A stretch of 64,000 nucleotides of DNA from Bryocella elongata (GTDB taxonomy: Bacteria > Acidobacteriota > Terriglobia > Terriglobales > Acidobacteriaceae). Below are positions 55,803-64,000 of the stretch, in pieces; positions within the stretch are counted from its first letter, which is position 1; every line of letters starts with the position of its first letter. Position numbers and translations under genes: made by a program. The notes beneath the pieces are model-generated. The model did no database searches. It had not been told where the DNA came from and saw only the letters and a program-made list of their open reading frames with translations. The stretch lies in assembly GCF_900108185.1 (NCBI RefSeq), contig NZ_FNVA01000003.1, positions 496,001 to 560,000 on the forward strand, read 5' to 3'.

Positions 55803-56450
55803 ATGGCTCTAGCTCAGACCGGAGAGAAGACCTTCGCGGAGCTGGGCTGGTCGGGGCTGGGGTCCGATCCGATTCCCCCATCGGCTGCCACGCCCACGCA
55901 AGTCCCGCTCGGAGCAGGGATTCTCTCCTCGGCTGAAGCGCTGACGCAGAGCCAGCGTGGGCGTGTCTTTCGCTTCCTCTTCTATTCGCTGCGCGAGCGC
56001 GAAGTCGCCGAGGAGCTTACGCAGGATGTTCTGCTCTCCGCCTGGCGCGCCCGCGAAAGCTTCCGGGGCGATTCCTCGCCCGAGACGTGGGTGATGCGCA
56101 TTGCGGTCAACGCGCTTCGGAATCACACCCGCACCGGGCGATTCAAGTTCTGGGGCCGCACCGGGAAGGTCGAGATCGGCGAGCTGCTCACTCCGCCGCC
56201 GGACCCCGCCCGCTCCGCCGAGCAATCGCTCCTGGCCGAAGAGCGGCTCCGCGCGGTGTGGAGCGCAGCAGAGAGCTTGTCCGAAAGGCAGCGCAGCGTC
56301 TTCCTGCTGCACTTCGTGGAGGACATGGAAGCTCGTGAGATCGCCGAAGCCACCGGCATGGCCCTCGGCACCGTGAAGACGCACCTGTACCGCGCCATCG
56401 ATTCCGTGAAGGCGGCCTTGAAGGTCGCCCCGAAAGAGAGTGCCCGATGA
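55803..56450 (+). CDS. ECF-type RNA polymerase sigma factor
   Basis: A 215-residue sigma-70 family factor. Region 2 includes VFRFLFYSLREREVAEELTQDVLLSAWRARESFRGDSSPETWVMRIA. Region 4 includes LSERQRSVFLLHFVEDMEAREIAEATGMALGTVKTHLYRAIDSVK, with the helix-turn-helix. About 45 extra residues precede region 2. It overlaps the next gene by four bases (ATGA), the usual arrangement of a sigma factor with its anti-sigma partner. The ATG at 55803 is preferred, though a GTG 12 codons upstream is possible. Confidence 0.9.
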   Translation: MALAQTGEKTFAELGWSGLGSDPIPPSAATPTQVPLGAGILSSAEALTQSQRGRVFRFLFYSLREREVAEELTQDVLLSAWRARESFRGDSSPETWVMRIAVNALRNHTRTGRFKFWGRTGKVEIGELLTPPPDPARSAEQSLLAEERLRAVWSAAESLSERQRSVFLLHFVEDMEAREIAEATGMALGTVKTHLYRAIDSVKAALKVAPKESAR

Positions 56451-56908
56451 ACGAACCAGAGCAGAATCCAGTACCCGCGCAGGACGCCGAGTTCTCCGGC
56501 CTGATGCAGGAGTTCCGCGCCGCCTGCGTGCAGACCGCCCATCGCGAATTCGCCGCCGCACAGGTGGCGAAGCAGGAACGCGCCGCTGCGGCGATGCGCG
56601 CCGACGTATCCCTGCGCTGGGGAGCCCCTGCGCTCGCCGCGCTGGCTTTGATGCTCGCCGGTGGCGGCTGGGGAGCGTGGTGGTACACGCACGCGGCGCA
56701 TGCTCAAGTCCCCCATGGACCCCACGACGTGGCGCACGTGGCGAACCCTGCCAACCTTTCCACCGACGCCGCGGCCGTCTCCGATGACGTGCTGCTGAGC
56801 GAGGTGCAGAGCGATCTATCCGATCGAGTCCCGCAGGCGCTGGAACCGCTTGCAGTCTCGTACACCAGCAACAGCTATGCCCACTCTGGGCAAAAGGAGA
56901 TCCAGTAG
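56447..56908 (+). CDS. Single-pass membrane protein, probable anti-sigma factor
   Basis: 153 residues: a 60-residue cytoplasmic, Ala/Glu-rich helical part, one membrane helix (APALAALALMLAGGGWGAWWY, about residues 60-80), and a 70-residue periplasmic tail with several His (PHGPHDVAHVA). There is no HxxxCxxC zinc motif, so it is not a ZAS-type anti-sigma. The call rests on overlap with the sigma gene and topology, as in CnrY-like partners. Confidence 0.65.
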   Translation: MNEPEQNPVPAQDAEFSGLMQEFRAACVQTAHREFAAAQVAKQERAAAAMRADVSLRWGAPALAALALMLAGGGWGAWWYTHAAHAQVPHGPHDVAHVANPANLSTDAAAVSDDVLLSEVQSDLSDRVPQALEPLAVSYTSNSYAHSGQKEIQ

Positions 56909-57535
56909 ATGCACATGAAGCGAAATGCAATCCTGACGGGCGCACTCTGTGTGGCGACGGCGCTGGCCGCCGCAGCGCAGGGCCCGGGTATGGGGCAAGG
57001 CATGGGCCAGGGCCCCATGATGGCGAAGATGGACCACAAGGGCATGGGCCCCGACATGCACGGTGGTCCCGCCCGCCTGCTGCCTCCCGGCACCTGGTGG
57101 CGCGACCAGTCGACGGTGACCGCCATCGGCCTCTCGCCCGACCAGCAGAAGAAGATCGACGGCATCTTCCTCGAGTCCCGCGTGCAGCTCATCCACATGC
57201 ACGCCTCCCTGGAGGAGACCCAGCTCCGCCTCGATGACACGCTGAGCGCTCCGGCCCTTGACGCAGTAAAGGCTCAAAAGGAGATCGACGAGTCAGCCGA
57301 TACGCGGGCCTCGCTGGAAAAGGCCGAAGCCCACATGCTGCTCACCATTCGCGGCGTGCTCACCGCGGACCAGTGGACCAAGCTGCAGGGGCTGCGGCCG
57401 CGGCACGGTGAACTTCGGCCAGACGGCCGAAAGGGAGTGCATCGTGACGGCCCGCGCGACAACGGTATGCCTCAGCCTCCTGCACCCGGCCAGCGCCCGG
57501 ATGGTCCGCCCGTGCCGCGGGACGACCAGCAATAA
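56909..57535 (+). CDS. Spy/CpxP/ZraP-like periplasmic protein, Met/His-rich
   Basis: 208 residues. A signal peptide (ILTGALCVATALAAAAQG) is followed by a Met/Gly/His-rich segment (GPGMGQGMGQGPMMAKMDHK) that could bind metal. The helical core has IGLSPDQQKKIDGIFLESRVQLI and an LTxxQ motif, LTADQW, near residue 145, then a Pro/Arg/Asp-rich tail. LTxxQ-family proteins are periplasmic chaperones or metal sensors (CpxP, Spy, CnrX). With the sigma and membrane partner, it resembles a CnrYXH-like sensing set. The ATG directly follows the preceding stop, with AAAAGGAG upstream. Confidence 0.78.
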   Translation: MHMKRNAILTGALCVATALAAAAQGPGMGQGMGQGPMMAKMDHKGMGPDMHGGPARLLPPGTWWRDQSTVTAIGLSPDQQKKIDGIFLESRVQLIHMHASLEETQLRLDDTLSAPALDAVKAQKEIDESADTRASLEKAEAHMLLTIRGVLTADQWTKLQGLRPRHGELRPDGRKGVHRDGPRDNGMPQPPAPGQRPDGPPVPRDDQQ

Positions 57536-57565
57536 CATCAACGAAAGGCAGGCAGCACGTTCCCC

Positions 57566-57596
57566 ACGGGCCGTCTCTCACGATGAGATGGCCCGT
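57566..57596. terminator. Hairpin between converging genes
   Basis: ACGGGCC (57566-57572) and GGCCCGT (57590-57596) pair, with an inner TCTC/GAGA pairing, followed by TCTTCT on the plus strand. It is shared by the Spy-like gene and the converging glycosylase gene. Confidence 0.7.
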
Positions 57597-57600
57597 TCTT

Positions 57601-58332
57601 CTACTCCGGCTGCACAACCTTGCCTGCGGCAAGATCGCACGCCCGCCACATGTACCAGCAAGCCACCGAGCTCCACGGCTGCCACTTCTTCGCGCGGCGC
57701 ATTATCTGCTCCTTCTTGGCCAGCAGATCCGGCGTCACCTTCGCATCCGGCTTCAGGCCCAGGAACGTCAGCGCGAAGCCCTTGCGGATGCCGTAGTCGT
57801 CGACCGGCAGCACGTTCGGACGTCCCAGCCGGAACATCAGGAACATCTCCACGGTCCACTTGCCGATGCCCCGCACCTGCGAAAGGTGCTCGATCAGGGC
57901 CTCGTCGCTCATCTTCTTCGCCTTGGCCAGTGTGGGTACCGTGCCATCCAGCGTCTTGGCTGCGAGGTCCCGCAGCGCCAGCGCCTTGTTGTGCGAAAGG
58001 CCCGCATGCCGCAGCTGCTCATTGGGGCAGTCCAGCAGCTCCTGCGGCTGAAAGTGGATCGGGTCTCCATCGCCATCCAGACCGCAGATGCCGCTGAAGG
58101 ATTCCAGCAGCCGCCGATGAATCGTCGCGGCAGCCTTGCCGTGCAGCTGCTGGTAGATGATCGACTCCGTCAGCGCTTCGAACGGCGACTGCGTGGCCGC
58201 AAGCCGCAGCGTGAACGGCCCGGCACGCTCTATCAGCCTGCCCAGCTTCTGATCGGCCGCCGCCAGCTCGGCAACAGCACGCTCGGTATCGTAGGAAGGT
58301 TTGCGCCTGCGGTCTTTGTGAGGGCTCGGCAT
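57601..58332 (-). CDS. DNA-3-methyladenine glycosylase (AlkA-type, HhH-GPD)
   Basis: Base-excision repair enzyme removing alkylated purines. The 243-residue protein has the helix-hairpin-helix LSQVRGIGKWTVEMFLMF and the catalytic Asp in NVLPVDDYGIRKG. Upstream lie SPFEALTESIIYQQLHGKAA and the basic N-terminus. No four-Cys iron-sulfur loop follows, so it is of the AlkA-II type rather than EndoIII. It lacks the N-terminal AlkA subdomain. Confidence 0.92.
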   Translation of the reverse strand: MPSPHKDRRRKPSYDTERAVAELAAADQKLGRLIERAGPFTLRLAATQSPFEALTESIIYQQLHGKAAATIHRRLLESFSGICGLDGDGDPIHFQPQELLDCPNEQLRHAGLSHNKALALRDLAAKTLDGTVPTLAKAKKMSDEALIEHLSQVRGIGKWTVEMFLMFRLGRPNVLPVDDYGIRKGFALTFLGLKPDAKVTPDLLAKKEQIMRRAKKWQPWSSVACWYMWRACDLAAGKVVQPE

Positions 58333-58378
58333 GGAACAACATCATAGGCGAAGATTGTGCGAAGTAGTTATAACGTTG

Positions 58379-58407
58379 TTGCAACGGACGCCGTCCGGAG
58401 CTATAAA
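58379..58407 (+). promoter_or_regulatory. Autoregulated toxin-antitoxin promoter with operator in its spacer
   Basis: A -35 TTGCAA (58379-58384) and -10 TATAAA (58402-58407) are separated by exactly 17 bp. The spacer holds a perfect 13-bp palindrome, CGGACG-C-CGTCCG (58385-58397). The antitoxin ATG is at 58414, where transcription itself should begin, and no Shine-Dalgarno is present, so the mRNA is probably leaderless. Confidence 0.7.
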
Positions 58408-58413
58408 GACGTC

Positions 58414-58641
58414 ATGGCGATCGAGCTGAAGGTCCGCAAAGTCGGCAATGGGTACGGCGTCCTGCTGCCCAAGCAGTTCCTTGAGGAGTCGGGGCTCGAA
58501 GAAGGTGCCCTCCTGAGCCTGGAGCGCGTGGACGGGGTCTATCAGCTCAAACCGCTGGACGAAGAGTTCACGCGGCAGGTTGAGGCGTTCCTGCGCACCG
58601 AGCCGCTCCATCGCAACACCTATCGCGAACTCGCAAAATGA
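58414..58641 (+). CDS. AbrB/MazE-type antitoxin
   Basis: A 75-residue SpoVT/AbrB swapped-hairpin protein: KVRKVGNGYGVLLPKQFLEESGLEEGALLSLERVDGVYQL is the DNA-binding half. The last 30 residues (charged, FTRQVEAFLRTEP) would bind the toxin. The stop overlaps the toxin start (ATGA). It probably binds the palindrome in its own promoter. Confidence 0.88.
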   Translation: MAIELKVRKVGNGYGVLLPKQFLEESGLEEGALLSLERVDGVYQLKPLDEEFTRQVEAFLRTEPLHRNTYRELAK

Positions 58642-59030
58642 ACGTCGTCTATGTCCGCTCGGATGTGCTTCGGAACGTACATGATCGCCTTATCGAGCGA
58701 TATGGCGGCGTTGCCGGTGTGCGTGATGAGAATGCGTTCGAGTCGGCGATAGGGCGGCCGAGAAATCTGGCCTCCTATGGTGAAGTCACCTCCATCCCTC
58801 GGCTTGCAGCGGCACTTCCGTGGGCAATTCTGCGCAACCATCCTTTCGCCGATGGAAACAAGCGAACGGCTTTCGCAGCGCTGATGATCTTCCTCGACCG
58901 CAATGGATATGGGATCAGCTGCACCGAGGTCGAAGAGACAGCCATGGTTCTTCGTGCCGCCGCCAGCGAGATCACCGAAGACCAGTGGACCGATTGGGTA
59001 GAGCGTACCGCCGTACTCCTCAAGCCCTGA
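58638..59030 (+). CDS. doc: Doc-type Fic toxin (death-on-curing family)
   Basis: A 130-residue Fic-fold kinase with the motif NHPFADGNKRTAF near residue 70, the Doc variant of HxFxDGNKR. Doc of phage P1 phosphorylates EF-Tu and halts translation. Here the partner is AbrB-like, not Phd. GVRDENAFESAIGRP is also typical of the family. Its length matches intact Doc, so it is probably active and neutralised by the upstream gene. Confidence 0.92.
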   Translation: MNVVYVRSDVLRNVHDRLIERYGGVAGVRDENAFESAIGRPRNLASYGEVTSIPRLAAALPWAILRNHPFADGNKRTAFAALMIFLDRNGYGISCTEVEETAMVLRAAASEITEDQWTDWVERTAVLLKP

Positions 59031-59505
59031 GAGCTCTTCTCCCCGCCGTATCATCCGATATCCGGTCAGGATTTCTCCCAAGATGTTCCAAGTTGAATTC
59101 GGACTTATCTAGGCTGTGTTCGCTGTTCATATCGGCAAAGGGAATTCAAGCGTGACCCACGTCACAGCCAGTCGTGACGCGGGTTTTCTTCCGTTGTGAG
59201 CAACCGCACAGACCCGCTGCCCTGGCCGTTGCCCGACCATCTGCCACCGATAATCGCAAGATCATTGGAAGCACCTCGGAACAGCTCGAATGAGTGCTTG
59301 ATGACGGGTCACTTTCCGCTGCTATACTCAGATTTCTGACCGGCAAGCTCTCATACTGACTCCCCGCAGAGAGCTCATTCTGAACTGCGGGAACGGTCAC
59401 GGCCCTTGAAGTTCAGGACAACGGCGACCCGGTGCGCGCTTCGGCGCGGCACGGTAGCACAAATGAAGTTTCGATATTGACCCGAAGAGGAAGCGGGACG
59501 TACTC
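59031..59505. other. Leader and promoter region of the act operon
   Basis: No gene is seen in these 475 bp. It holds GTGACCCACGTCAC (about 59152-59165), an inverted repeat reminiscent of CRP/FNR-type sites, an extended -10 promoter near 59323, and two leader hairpins: CCCGCAG/CTGCGGG (59363-59391) and a UUCG-capped stem (59432-59452). Confidence 0.5.
59298..59328 (+). promoter_or_regulatory. Candidate act operon promoter
   Basis: A TGC-TATACT extended -10 lies at 59320-59328 with a weak TTGATG at 59298, 19 bp upstream. The predicted leader is about 170 nt and includes both hairpins. Confidence 0.5.
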
Positions 59506-60399
59506 ATGGCGCAAGTTTTTGACCGCAGTTCGAATGCACTGGCTCGCGCAAGCCTGGTGCTGACGGGCTTGATCGTCATCGCGCTCGGCGTGGCGCTGAA
59601 CTACCTGCAGCGCTCGCCCTGGGTGACGAAGCAGGGTCAGCGGCCTGACCAGCCGGTGCCTTTCAGCCACAAGCACCACGTCGAGGGTCTTGGACTCCAG
59701 TGTCAGTACTGTCACACCTCGGTGGAGAAGAGCGCCTATGCAGGCATCCCTCCCACCAAGACGTGTATGAACTGCCACTCGCAGATCTGGACCAACGCGC
59801 AGATCCTGGAACCGGTTCGCGAGAGCTGGGCGACAGGTAAGTCCATCCAGTGGATTCGTGTCCACGATCTTCCGGACTACGTGTACTTCAATCACGAGAT
59901 TCACGTGAACAAGGGCATTGGCTGCTCCAGCTGTCACGGCCGCGTCGACCAGATGCCGCTGATGTACGCGGAGAACACGCTCCAGATGGAGTGGTGCCTC
60001 AACTGCCATCGCGATCCCGCCAAGAACCTTCGCCCCACCTCCGAGATCTACAACATGGCGTGGGAAGGCCCGAGCTCCGACAAGCCTGTCTGGTGCGGTA
60101 CGACCGGTGCTGGTTCGGCGACAGCGCAGCAGGTCAACTGCACCACGCAGGATCCTCTGAAGTCGGAAGCCTCCCTGGGTTTCCTCGCCAATCGGCCTCA
60201 GTTCGCCCAGATGGAGATGCCCGCCAAGCCGGGTGCCGCTACTGACGCGAAGCCCATGTCCGACGCTCCGGCCATGCCGATGCTGCCGATCAAGTACCAG
60301 AAGTTCGACAGCCAGCGCGCTCTTGGCTATTACCTGATGGACAAGTACCACATCCGCACCGCGAACGAGCTTTCGAGCTGCGAGGTGTGCCACCGATGA
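59506..60399 (+). CDS. actA: Alternative complex III pentaheme cytochrome c, ActA
   Basis: A 297-residue membrane-anchored multiheme cytochrome. A single N-terminal helix (LVLTGLIVIALGVALNYL) is followed by five CxxCH sites: CQYCH, CMNCH, CSSCH, CLNCH and CEVCH. Extra His (FSHKHH, FNHEIH) can serve as sixth ligands. ActA accepts electrons within the quinol-oxidising alternative complex III. The TGA overlaps the actB ATG. Confidence 0.95.
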   Translation: MAQVFDRSSNALARASLVLTGLIVIALGVALNYLQRSPWVTKQGQRPDQPVPFSHKHHVEGLGLQCQYCHTSVEKSAYAGIPPTKTCMNCHSQIWTNAQILEPVRESWATGKSIQWIRVHDLPDYVYFNHEIHVNKGIGCSSCHGRVDQMPLMYAENTLQMEWCLNCHRDPAKNLRPTSEIYNMAWEGPSSDKPVWCGTTGAGSATAQQVNCTTQDPLKSEASLGFLANRPQFAQMEMPAKPGAATDAKPMSDAPAMPMLPIKYQKFDSQRALGYYLMDKYHIRTANELSSCEVCHR

Positions 60400-63300
60400 G
60401 CATGAGAGACGAAGCCATGGAACACGAGGTGGCCCCGCAGATCGTCACGACCATCGCACCCGCTGGCAGCGAGCGTAAGAAGCTCACGCTGGCCGCGGTG
60501 CAGGAGAAGCTTGCCGGAAAGAGCGGCAAGCGCTTCTGGAAGCATCTCGACGAACTGGCCGATACTCCTGAATTTCAGGAGATGGTCAAGGAAGAGTTTC
60601 CGCGCCAGGCCGGCGCCGGAGAGTGGGTCGATTCGGTCTCCCGCCGCGGCTTCATGAAGGTCATGGGCGCCAGCTTCGCGCTGGCCGGTCTCGCCGGTTG
60701 CACCAAGCAGCCCGACGAGCCCATCTTCCCGTACGTCAAGCAGCCCGAGGACCTCGTCCTGGGCAATCCGATGTACTTTGCGACGGCCTTCCCGTTCCCG
60801 ACAGGCGCGATCCCCGTGCTGGTCAAGAGCGAGGCCTTCCGCCCGATCAAGATCGAAGGCAATCCGGAGCACCCCGTATCCAAGGGCAAGACCGACGCCT
60901 TCACCCAGGCGACGCTGCTCGACCTTTACGATCCGGACCGTTCGCAGTACCCGCTGTGGCGTGGCAACAAGGCTGACTGGGGCACCTTCCAGCAGGACTT
61001 CGCTGCCGCCGTCGACGCGACCCATGACGGCACCGGCGTGTACTTCCTGTCGGAGACCATCATCTCGCCGACGCTCGCCGCGCAATGGAAGCAGGTTCAG
61101 GCCAAGTATCCCAAGGCCACGCTGGTGCAGTACGACGCCGTCAACGGCGACGTAGCACGCGCCGCGTCGAAGACCGCCTTCGGCGACTACTTCGATACCC
61201 AGTACAAGCTCGAAGAGGCTGACGTCATCCTCGCGCTGGATGCGGACTTCCTTAGCGGCAACGCCTTCCCGGGCTTCCTGCCAATGGCTGCGGCCTATGC
61301 CGAGCGTCATCGTTACGAAGCCGGCAAGACGATGAATCGTCTGTATGTCGTCGAGACGATGCCGACCGTGACCGGCTACAAGGCGGAGCACCGTCTGGCG
61401 CTCAAGCCCAGCGAGATCGAGCACTTCCTCGGCATGATGGCCGACCTGGCCGGCATGGGCCGTTCGGGTGGTGAGGCAGAGTACGACAGCAACCGCCTTG
61501 GCGAGATCCGTGCCTACGCGGCCGCTGTCCTCAAGGACCTCAAGGCCGCCGGCGAAAAGGGTGTCGTTGTCGTTGGCCCGCAGAGCTCGGCCTTGGCTCA
61601 CGCTCTCGCGCACCAGCTGAACTCCATGATTGGCGCAGCCGGCAAGACCGCGGTCTACACCGAGCCGGTCGCCGCTGTTCCCACCGAGCAGGGTGCGGAC
61701 CTCAAGACCCTCGTCGCGGCGATGAACGCCGGACAGGTCAAGTGGCTCGTCACGCTCGGGACGAACCCGATCTACACCGCTCCTGCGGACCTCGATTTCA
61801 AGGCTGCATACCTCAAGGTCCCGAACACCGTCCACCTCGGCAATTTTGTCGATGAGACCGGTGAGCTCGCGGCCTGGCACATCAATCAGAAGCATTATCT
61901 CGAGAGCTGGTCGGACGCCCGCGCCTGCGACGGCACGATCACGATCATCCAGCCGATGATCGCTCCGCTCTACGACTCCAAGAGCTCGCACGACATCCTG
62001 CAGTGCCTGCTCGATCCGTCGATCAGCGCCCATGATGCAGTGGTTGCGACGGCCAAGACGTACATCACCGGCGACTTCGCGAAGTCCTGGCGCAAGGCGC
62101 TGCACGACGGCTGGGTGGAGGGCACGGCGTTCTCGCCTAAGGTCACCAATGCGGCCAAGATGTCGGCACTTCCCGCGCCCACCGTTCTCGCGGGTCAGGA
62201 TCTTGAGGTCAGCTTCCGCCCCGATCCTTCGCTCTATGACGGCCGCTTTGCCAACAATGGCTGGCTGCAGGAGCTGCCCAAGCAGGTCACGAACCTCTCC
62301 TGGGATAACGCCGCGCTGATGAGCCTCAACACGATGTCGAAGTACGGCATCGAGGAGAACGACGCTCTCGAGCTCGAGCTCAACGGCCGCAAGGTGGTTA
62401 CGCCCGTCCTGATGGCCCCCGGTCATCCGGATGGCGCCGTGACCGTGCACCTCGGCTTTGGCCGCACTCGCGTAGGCCGTGTCGGAGAAGGTGTCGGCTT
62501 CAACGCCTACCTGCTCCGCACCTCGGATGCGCCGCTGGCAGCCTCCGGCCTCAAGGTCAAGAAGGCCGGCGGAATCTACGACCTCTGCGTGACCAAGGTG
62601 CACAACATCGAGCACCGCGGCAAGTTCGCGCAGCACGATCTCGAGTTCAAGCACCTCGACACCGAAGGCACGTATTCGCTGGCCGGGCACGAGGCGTCGG
62701 AGCGTTCGATCATCCGCTACGCGACCCTCGACGAAGTGACCCGCGATGCGGACTACACGCACCACGGCACCTTCGACGCCCAGGGCAAGGCGACTGAGCA
62801 CACCGTCGTCAACAAGGTGGGTTACAACCCCCAGGGGGAAGCTCCTCCCGACGACGAAAGCTTCTTCCCCGATGCGTGGCGTTACGACCACGTAGAGGTA
62901 GTGGGTGCGGAACAGCGTGTGCTCCAGAACAAGTGGGGCATGTCGATCGACCTCAACAGCTGCATCGGCTGCAACGCCTGCATCGTCAGCTGCTACGCCG
63001 AGAACAACATCCCGGTCGTGGGTCGCGAGCAGGTCAAGATCGGCCGCGACATGCAGTGGATTCGCATCGATACCTACTTCGAAGGCGACCTCCACTCTCC
63101 GCGTGCCCACTTCCAGCCCATGCTCTGCCAGCACTGCGAAAGCGCGGGCTGCGAGCAGGTCTGCCCGGTTGGCGCCACGGTGCACACGCCGGAAGGCATC
63201 AACACGATGGTTTACAACCGTTGCGTTGGCACCCGCTACTGCTCCAACAACTGCATGTACAAGGTGCGCCGCTTCAACTGGCTGCTCTACTCGTACAACG

Positions 63301-63647
63301 GTGAAGACTACGATCAGGAAAGCCTGAAGTTCATGCGCAATCCTGACGTCTCGGTCCGCAGCCGCGGTGTGATGGAGAAGTGCAGCTACTGCATCCAGCG
63401 CATTGAGCGCGTCAAGATCGAAGCGGATAAGGAAAACCGCGCGATTCGCGACGGCGAGATCGTTACGGCCTGCGAGCAGGCCTGCCCGACCGGCGCTATC
63501 GTCTTCGGCAACATGAACGACCCCAAGGCCCGCGTTACCAAGCGCAAGGCTGAGGAGCGCGACTATCAGGTGCTGGCTGATCTGGACTACCGTCCGCGCA
63601 CCAGCTACACCGCCGGCGTGATCAACCCGAACAAGGACCTTGCATAA
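60396..63647 (+). CDS. actB: Alternative complex III iron-sulfur subunit, ActB
   Basis: A 1083-residue fusion. A Tat-like signal, [21 protein letters not shown], lies near residue 80 and ends in a lipobox-like LAGC. A molybdopterin-oxidoreductase-like domain (without an obvious Mo ligand) fills the first 800 residues. The C-terminal ferredoxin-like domain has [39 protein letters not shown] and CSYC...CEQACPTGA, enough for three 4Fe-4S and one 3Fe-4S cluster. It carries electrons from quinol toward ActA. Confidence 0.95.
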   Translation: MSMRDEAMEHEVAPQIVTTIAPAGSERKKLTLAAVQEKLAGKSGKRFWKHLDELADTPEFQEMVKEEFPRQAGAGEWVDSVSRRGFMKVMGASFALAGLAGCTKQPDEPIFPYVKQPEDLVLGNPMYFATAFPFPTGAIPVLVKSEAFRPIKIEGNPEHPVSKGKTDAFTQATLLDLYDPDRSQYPLWRGNKADWGTFQQDFAAAVDATHDGTGVYFLSETIISPTLAAQWKQVQAKYPKATLVQYDAVNGDVARAASKTAFGDYFDTQYKLEEADVILALDADFLSGNAFPGFLPMAAAYAERHRYEAGKTMNRLYVVETMPTVTGYKAEHRLALKPSEIEHFLGMMADLAGMGRSGGEAEYDSNRLGEIRAYAAAVLKDLKAAGEKGVVVVGPQSSALAHALAHQLNSMIGAAGKTAVYTEPVAAVPTEQGADLKTLVAAMNAGQVKWLVTLGTNPIYTAPADLDFKAAYLKVPNTVHLGNFVDETGELAAWHINQKHYLESWSDARACDGTITIIQPMIAPLYDSKSSHDILQCLLDPSISAHDAVVATAKTYITGDFAKSWRKALHDGWVEGTAFSPKVTNAAKMSALPAPTVLAGQDLEVSFRPDPSLYDGRFANNGWLQELPKQVTNLSWDNAALMSLNTMSKYGIEENDALELELNGRKVVTPVLMAPGHPDGAVTVHLGFGRTRVGRVGEGVGFNAYLLRTSDAPLAASGLKVKKAGGIYDLCVTKVHNIEHRGKFAQHDLEFKHLDTEGTYSLAGHEASERSIIRYATLDEVTRDADYTHHGTFDAQGKATEHTVVNKVGYNPQGEAPPDDESFFPDAWRYDHVEVVGAEQRVLQNKWGMSIDLNSCIGCNACIVSCYAENNIPVVGREQVKIGRDMQWIRIDTYFEGDLHSPRAHFQPMLCQHCESAGCEQVCPVGATVHTPEGINTMVYNRCVGTRYCSNNCMYKVRRFNWLLYSYNGEDYDQESLKFMRNPDVSVRSRGVMEKCSYCIQRIERVKIEADKENRAIRDGEIVTACEQACPTGAIVFGNMNDPKARVTKRKAEERDYQVLADLDYRPRTSYTAGVINPNKDLA

Positions 63648-63648
63648 C

Positions 63649-64000
63649 ATGGCAACTCAAGGACCCATTCACGATCCGAACCAGTCCGTAGACCGGATGA
63701 TCGACCCGCGAACCGGCGAGTTCGTCGTCATCGCTCCGGGACACAACTTCCGGACGGTGACGCAGATGATCGCGGATATCGTGCTCACGGACAACACGCC
63801 CCTGGCGTGGTGGGGCGGTCTCTTCGTCGCGGCCACCTTCGCCATGATGATGGTCACGGCCATCACCTGGCTGGTCCTCAAGGGCGTCGGTATCTGGGGT
63901 ATCACGATCCCCGGCGCCTGGGGCTTCGCGATCATCAACTTCGTCTGGTGGATCGGTATCGGCCACGCCGGCACGCTGATCTCCGCCATCCTTCTGCTCT
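63649..64000 (+). CDS. actC: Alternative complex III membrane subunit, ActC (5' part)
   Basis: The frame runs off the window after 117 residues. It opens [20 protein letters not shown], and from residue about 55 shows the first NrfD/PsrC-type helices ([20 protein letters not shown], then [20 protein letters not shown]). The GHAGTLISA segment is typical of the quinone-site region of ActC. It starts two bases after actB. Confidence 0.93.
   Translation, partial: MATQGPIHDPNQSVDRMIDPRTGEFVVIAPGHNFRTVTQMIADIVLTDNTPLAWWGGLFVAATFAMMMVTAITWLVLKGVGIWGITIPGAWGFAIINFVWWIGIGHAGTLISAILLL

Noticed and set aside
60330..63650. Frame of about 1100 codons opposite actB
   Set aside because: Antisense shadow in GC-rich DNA; the real product on the plus strand has Fe-S and Tat motifs.

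Overview
The window looks like chromosomal DNA of a soil-type Acidobacteriia member (subdivision 1, Granulicella/Edaphobacter/Terriglobus-like). The pointers are: high GC; an Oar-like TonB receptor with an N-terminal carboxypeptidase-regulatory domain; a giant NHL/Ig-repeat surface protein with the tail often seen in this group; an alternative complex III (act) locus; and short dispersed palindromes that read as CHPERS-type peptides when translated. The genus is inference. No rRNA, tRNA, CRISPR array or prophage was recognised.

Layout. 0-2.6 kb: the end of a REP-associated transposase with two REP hairpins, tyrS, and two small conserved genes. 2.6-14.2 kb (minus strand): a near-complete de novo purine cluster in the order purF, purL, purM, purC, purD, a PilZ gene, purE, purK. 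14.4-24.2 kb: a carbohydrate locus with a TonB-dependent receptor, two tandem GH39-like enzymes and a GH144/glycoamylase-like enzyme on the minus strand, facing a divergent LacI regulator. A consensus-type promoter and a palindromic operator sit between receptor and regulator. 24.3-31.1 kb: a large atypical GH13 protein, divergent from an adenylation-ACP-acyltransferase fusion. 31.2-36.0 kb: a tightly overlapping pyrimidine operon, pyrD-E-F-C-B.

36.2-46.3 kb: a small conserved protein, an unexplained 100-nt structured element, then a phosphate-starvation module (phoB, phoR, a porin with a coiled-coil stalk, pstS, pstC, pstA, pstB, phoU). 46.9-52.8 kb: a 1753-residue NHL plus ten-Ig-repeat surface protein and a small outer-membrane beta-barrel. 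52.9-58.3 kb: a GH57/DUF3536 protein, an ECF sigma factor with a membrane partner and a Met/His-rich Spy/CpxP-like periplasmic protein, and a DNA glycosylase. 58.4-59.0 kb: an AbrB-type antitoxin with a Doc toxin, whose promoter spacer holds a perfect palindrome. 59.5-64.0 kb: the start of the alternative complex III operon (actA, actB, partial actC), which runs off the window.

Co-operation. The purine and pyrimidine clusters supply most of de novo nucleotide synthesis. The PhoB/R pair probably drives the porin and Pst system. The TonB receptor probably imports oligosaccharides released or trimmed by the three secreted glycosidases under LacI control. The act operon links quinol oxidation to periplasmic electron carriers. 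The best candidates for something undescribed are the LacI-controlled glycan locus, the 100-nt structured element, the AbrB-Doc module with its embedded operator and likely leaderless mRNA, and the C-terminal architecture of the giant Ig-repeat protein.
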